Assembly (NCBI GenBank): GCA_900315925.1 | Contig: ONAV01000011.1 | Span: 1 to 48,234, forward strand | Direction of reading: 5' to 3' | Length of the DNA stretch: 48,234 nt | From: an uncultured Selenomonadales bacterium | GTDB lineage: Bacteria > Bacillota > Negativicutes > Acidaminococcales > Acidaminococcaceae | Shown here: positions 44,402 to 48,234 of the stretch, piece after piece | Numbering within the stretch: the first letter of the stretch is position 1 | How the letters are laid out: every line of letters begins with the position of its first letter | Translations under genes and position numbers: made by a program | The notes under the pieces: model-generated | The model's input: the letters and a program-made list of their open reading frames with translations, nothing else | What the model was told of the DNA's origin: nothing | Database searches by the model: none

Positions 44402-45292
44402 ATGCAGGAAAACAAAAATCTAGGATATATGGCTGCCTTAGGCTGTTATGTCCTTTGGGGCATCCTTCCCCTGTACTGGCATTTAATGGCTGATGCAGAG
44501 GCTAATGAAATTCTGTGCCACCGCATCCTCTGGTCGGTCGTGTTTATGCTGATCGTCATAGTTGCTACAAAGCGCTGGCAAACCTTGAAAAAGGATTGCC
44601 TTGAACTGTGGCAAAATAAAAAACGCGGCGCCATGCTGGTGGCCGCCGCTATTATCATCAGTCTGAACTGGCTTACCTATATCTGGGCCGTCAATCATAA
44701 TCATGTCATCGATACCAGTATCGGCTATTACATCAACCCGTTGGTAAACGTCCTTTTCGGCGTTGCGATTTTCGGTGAGACCCTCTCTGCGCCGAAAAAA
44801 CTCAGTATCGCACTGGCAGCTGTCGGCATTTTCCTCATGACCTGGCAGATTGGCAAGTTACCCTGGGTTTCGGTAGCGCTGGCTCTGACCTTTGGCAGTT
44901 ACGGCGCCTTGAAGAAGAAGCTGAAGCTGGATCCCTTTACCAGTATTACACTGGAAACCCTGCTGCTTTTTCCTTTTGCATTCTATTATGTGGCAAACCT
45001 CACGGCAGCCGGAGCCGCCCACTTTGGTCCGGAAACTCCCACGCTCAGCCTGCTGCTGGCCGGATGCGGTGTAGCCACTGCGGTTCCCCTGATCCTGTTT
45101 TCCTATGGTGCAAACCTTCTGCCATTAAATGTGCTGGGCTTTTTTCAGTACATCAGTCCTTCCATGACCTTGCTATTGGGAATTTTCTTTTTCAACGAAC
45201 CCTTTGGCACAACACAGCTTTTCACGTTCGGTTTTATCTGGCTGGCCCTTTTGGTATTCACCGTTTCCGAATGGAAAGCCAGTCACGCATAG
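44402..45292 (+). CDS. rarD: RarD family EamA transporter
   Basis: Integral membrane protein of 296 residues with about ten predicted membrane segments. The N-terminal GCYVLWGILPLYWHLM and the later NWLTYIWAVNHNHVIDTSIG, YYINPLVNVL and PLNVLGFFQYISPS blocks are characteristic of RarD. Such proteins belong to the drug/metabolite exporter superfamily; the substrate is unknown. GGAG lies 6 nt before the ATG. Confidence 0.93.
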   Translation: MQENKNLGYMAALGCYVLWGILPLYWHLMADAEANEILCHRILWSVVFMLIVIVATKRWQTLKKDCLELWQNKKRGAMLVAAAIIISLNWLTYIWAVNHNHVIDTSIGYYINPLVNVLFGVAIFGETLSAPKKLSIALAAVGIFLMTWQIGKLPWVSVALALTFGSYGALKKKLKLDPFTSITLETLLLFPFAFYYVANLTAAGAAHFGPETPTLSLLLAGCGVATAVPLILFSYGANLLPLNVLGFFQYISPSMTLLLGIFFFNEPFGTTQLFTFGFIWLALLVFTVSEWKASHA

Positions 45293-45436
45293 TGGTGTGC
45301 CTGAATACACAAGACAGAAAATCAGGAATTGTCTGCCTTAATTGTCCGCCTTGTTTATATCCAATTTGTTTTTTATCTTTAAGGTTTATCTTTACTTCTC
45401 TTTTTCCCGAATTGTTACAGCATAAACTGGTAATAC

Positions 45437-45493
45437 AAAACGCTGGTCACATGTGTCTGCACACGTATCTGCAGGTACATGAACCAGCGTTTT
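45437..45493. terminator. Terminator between rarD and the racemase gene
   Basis: AAAACGCTGGT (45437-45447) pairs with ACCAGCGTTTT (45483-45493) across a 35-nt interior that can itself pair. T-rich ends on both strands suit the convergent genes. Confidence 0.75.
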
Positions 45494-45499
45494 ACTTTT

Positions 45500-46801
45500 T
45501 TATTCTTTTTCTGCCAAAACCGGAAGCGTGTCGCCTCCATAGGGCATGATGTTGATGGTGTAGTCCGTTTTTCCCTGCTCTTTCAGTTTGGCTTCCGCCA
45601 ACTTCCATGCGTCCTGTAATGTGGCCGCCGGAGTTGCTCCTGTCTTTCTGGCATTGGCAAAATTCTCCGGCTCCGTTACCAGGATAATCGTAAAATGCCT
45701 TGCCAGACAGCACATATAAAACGCAACATAGAACGGAACCGTAAAGTCCGCCCGCACATCCAGTTCCATCTGCTTCAGGTCTGTATAGCGGAAGCTTTCG
45801 AAAAAGGCGGGAGGTTCCGTCATATCCTGACAACGCAATACGGCAATCAGGATGCCGCCTTCTTTTAACGCAGCGGCCCCCGGCGCATAGCATTTCATTC
45901 CCTGATATAAACTGATATCCCTGGGATACCCGCCTCCCGAGACAATGACTACGTCGCTCTTTTCTTTCAGGGACACGCCCTGCAGTTTCATAACTTCTTT
46001 CGTCCCCTGCAGCCAGGCCTCATACCAGTGACCGGCCATAATTTTAAAGAAGTTTCCCTCTGCGTCCATGATGGCGTTGACCATGAAGCAGGGGTTTAAA
46101 AAGGAAGCAACTTCGCACATGTCTTCGCTGAGCCGGTTGCCGAAATGACGCATGATAGAAGTATCCGGATTTACCCCGCCGCCGATTTCATCCGTCAGGG
46201 CCAAATTATGGTTGTGATTGATGGACTCCGCGCCGGCAATACCGGGCAGCACGCTTTTCCGTCCGCCACCGAAGCCGGCATAAATATGGGGAGAAAGTCC
46301 GCCGGTAAGGATGACCTTATCGGCAGCAGCAGCCTGTTTATTGATCCACACGGGTGTCCCCCGCTTTGTGGTTCCTAAATACACGCAGGCCTCTGTCGCC
46401 GGATTATGGTCGTACACCTTAATACGGTGGAACAGTTCGTTCCCTATGATTTCTTCTTTCTCCGCCGCTGAATTCAGCCGGTGCTTTCCGGTTGCGATGA
46501 TAATACTGATATCAGCATCCGGTACGCCGATCTGATTTAACCTGGCAACAAGTATGGGTAAAAACAAATCAAAACGAGCCCAGGCGCGGGTAATATCACT
46601 GACGAGCAACACAACTTTTTCGCCCGGTTTCACCAGTTGCTCCAGCGTCGGCGTACCAATGGGATGGGCAAGCGCTTCTTCCATCAGTTTCGCCACCGTC
46701 TGAGGTTTATCAATCACCGGCGGAAGTAACACCTGGGAAACATGTTCTTCCGGCAAGCTAACAACCTGTTCTCCTTTTCCATAAGGAATTTTATATTCCA
46801 T
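45500..46801 (-). CDS. LarA-family nickel-dependent 2-hydroxyacid racemase (copy 1)
   Basis: Predicted cytosolic enzyme of 433 residues that would interconvert stereoisomers of a 2-hydroxyacid with a nickel-pincer cofactor. It has SDITRAWARFD, IATGKHR with the catalytic histidine, the cofactor lysine region GLSPHIYAGFGGGRKSVLPG, and INHNH. The ATG at 46801 follows AAGGGG; an upstream ATG at 46828 is not needed. Cofactor genes larB, larC and larE are not in the window. LarA relatives act on lactate, malate, hydroxyglutarate and others, so the substrate is open. Confidence 0.88.
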   Translation of the reverse strand: MEYKIPYGKGEQVVSLPEEHVSQVLLPPVIDKPQTVAKLMEEALAHPIGTPTLEQLVKPGEKVVLLVSDITRAWARFDLFLPILVARLNQIGVPDADISIIIATGKHRLNSAAEKEEIIGNELFHRIKVYDHNPATEACVYLGTTKRGTPVWINKQAAAADKVILTGGLSPHIYAGFGGGRKSVLPGIAGAESINHNHNLALTDEIGGGVNPDTSIMRHFGNRLSEDMCEVASFLNPCFMVNAIMDAEGNFFKIMAGHWYEAWLQGTKEVMKLQGVSLKEKSDVVIVSGGGYPRDISLYQGMKCYAPGAAALKEGGILIAVLRCQDMTEPPAFFESFRYTDLKQMELDVRADFTVPFYVAFYMCCLARHFTIILVTEPENFANARKTGATPAATLQDAWKLAEAKLKEQGKTDYTINIMPYGGDTLPVLAEKE

Positions 46802-46929
46802 ACGAATAACCCCTTCCCTGAAGTTCAAATGATTACAAAGTCATACAATTTTTTATGATTACAGAAAACCGCAATAAGAAGAAGCCGTTCCCGTTTCTCC
46901 ACCCCTTACGCCTCCATAACCTGCAATAA

Positions 46930-48228
46930 CTATTCAGTCAACACCGGCAGCGTAACCGGCGCATGTCCCATCAGAGTAATGGTATAGTCTGTCCTTCCTT
47001 CCGCCGCCAGTTTTTCCTGCGCCAGCTTCCAGGCTTCCGCCACGGTTTCCACCGGAATCTGTCCGGTCCGGCGGACAAAATCAAAGTTTTCCTTACGGGT
47101 CACCAGATACACGGTATGGGCTTCAATGATGCAGCGGCTCTTATAAGAAACAAAGGCGGCCATATAAAAACTGTCCCGGACTTCCTGTTCCGTCTTCTGC
47201 AGGTCCCTCTTAATCAGCCAGTCCGTAAACACGGCCGGTTCCTTGATGTCCGGGCATTCCAGCATGATGATGGCAATGCCGCCGGGTTTGACCGCCACGT
47301 CCACATTCATGTGGCTCTTGGTACCCTGATACAGATTGATATCCTTGGGATACCCGCCGCCGCTGGCAATGACCACGTCCGCCTGTTCTTTAACAGGAAT
47401 GCCGCTGATTTCCAGCAGATCCTTGCAGCCCTGATAAAATGCGGTCTTCCAGTTGCCGGCCACCACTTCGTACAGACCGCCTTCACTGGTGAGAACCACG
47501 TTCAATAAAAAGTCCGGATTCACAAACTCCACACATTCCATCAGGTCTTCGTGGAAGGGGTTTCCTTCCAGTTTTGCCGTGGTCACGTCAGGGTTGCAGC
47601 CGTCTCCCGGTTTTTCCGCCAAAGCCAGCACATGGTTGCGGTTGATGGTCTCCAAACCCGCCACGCCGGGTACGATAGCTTTGCGCCCGCCGCCAAATCC
47701 GGCCATGGGATGCAGGGTCACGGCGCCGGTGGCAATGATTTTATCCGCATTGGCCACGATTTTATTGATGTAGACTTTATTCCCTCTGGAAGTCGTACCC
47801 TTGTATACCAGGTTCGATTTGTCCCGGCAGTCATGCTGGTGCACACGGAACCGTTTCACCATGGCTTCCCCCAACACCAGAATATCCTCTTCCGGGGTCT
47901 GGGCCCGGTGGGTTCCGGTAGCGATGACAATATCAATATCGCTGTCAGGAATGCCCTTGTCGTTCAGTTCCTGCACAATCACCGGCAGAAACTGGTCTGT
48001 GTAGCACAGCCGGGTTTCGTCGCTTACGACAATAGCTATCTTCTCTCCCGGTTTCACAATCTCCGCCAGCGGCTTGCTGTCAATGGGGTTGCGGATTGCC
48101 TTTAATGCAGCGGCGGCAATATCTTTTTCCACCGCCACTTCTTTCCCGTGCAGGTCGTAAATGATATGCTCTTCCGGCAAATCTACCTTCTGCGTTCCTT
48201 TTCCATAAGCAAATTCATAGGTCTTCAT
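46930..48228 (-). CDS. LarA-family nickel-dependent 2-hydroxyacid racemase (copy 2)
   Basis: Paralogue of the downstream gene, 432 residues, with SDETRLCYTDQFLP, IATGTHR, AVTLHPMAGFGGGRKAIVPG and INRNH. It differs clearly from copy 1 in the segments around the substrate pocket (for example SDETRLCY against SDITRAWA), so a different substrate is plausible. It lies upstream of copy 1 with a 128-bp gap and may share its transcript. The start codon is 6 nt from the window edge, so the promoter is not seen. Confidence 0.88.
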   Translation of the reverse strand: MKTYEFAYGKGTQKVDLPEEHIIYDLHGKEVAVEKDIAAAALKAIRNPIDSKPLAEIVKPGEKIAIVVSDETRLCYTDQFLPVIVQELNDKGIPDSDIDIVIATGTHRAQTPEEDILVLGEAMVKRFRVHQHDCRDKSNLVYKGTTSRGNKVYINKIVANADKIIATGAVTLHPMAGFGGGRKAIVPGVAGLETINRNHVLALAEKPGDGCNPDVTTAKLEGNPFHEDLMECVEFVNPDFLLNVVLTSEGGLYEVVAGNWKTAFYQGCKDLLEISGIPVKEQADVVIASGGGYPKDINLYQGTKSHMNVDVAVKPGGIAIIMLECPDIKEPAVFTDWLIKRDLQKTEQEVRDSFYMAAFVSYKSRCIIEAHTVYLVTRKENFDFVRRTGQIPVETVAEAWKLAQEKLAAEGRTDYTITLMGHAPVTLPVLTE

Positions 48229-48234
48229 ACACCG

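Overview
The window looks like chromosome of a diderm, Gram-negative-type Firmicute of the class Negativicutes, probably close to Acidaminococcus. This is inferred from gene content, not from any database comparison. Firmicute-type gene order (priA-def-fmt-DUF116-rsmB-rlmN-stp-prkC-rsgA-rpe, with PASTA domains on the kinase) sits beside genes that need an outer membrane: an ESPR-type autotransporter, a TpsB/ShlB-like porin and a pilus secretin. A TAXI-type TRAP transporter and LarA-type racemases suggest organic-acid or amino-acid metabolism.

Layout. 1-4.7 kb: an autotransporter adhesin diverges from a membrane-bound LuxR-type regulator across a 580-bp intergenic region that carries a strong promoter, a 13-bp direct repeat and a 15-bp palindrome. 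4.6-5.8 kb: decayed PD-(D/E)XK genes. 5.9-8.6 kb: DAHP synthase, a double-ACT protein and Hsp33. 8.7-12.8 kb: a riboflavin operon (ribD-ribE-ribBA-ribH) behind an FMN riboswitch and a terminator. 12.9-24.8 kb: the priA to rpe housekeeping cluster. 24.8-27.7 kb: a membrane-anchored nuclease, a DUF937 protein and a diguanylate cyclase. 27.8-32.5 kb: type IV pilus genes in two divergent pairs (pilB/pilT-like and pilP/pilQ-like). 32.5-36 kb: a CapA-like protein, a sodium:solute symporter and a lipoprotein. 36.1-39.9 kb: a TAXI TRAP operon with a structured leader. 39.9-48.2 kb: trpS, an outer-membrane TpsB-like protein, small proteins, a YjbQ protein, rarD and two tandem LarA-family racemases.

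The strongest surprise is a cluster of three independent lesions within 3 kb. ribD is frameshifted by an exact 8-bp tandem duplication. ribE is frameshifted by a deletion of about 40 nt between its two lumazine-binding domains. rsgA and rpe are joined into one reading frame by a deletion that removes the first strand of the Rpe barrel. The FMN riboswitch, ribBA and ribH look intact, so either riboflavin synthesis was lost recently or the assembly has local errors. Other notable points are a TRAP leader that resembles the 5' half of a cobalamin riboswitch, a coding 27-bp minisatellite in the LuxR regulator, a DtxR-like palindrome on the rarD promoter and a 44-residue single-pass membrane protein.
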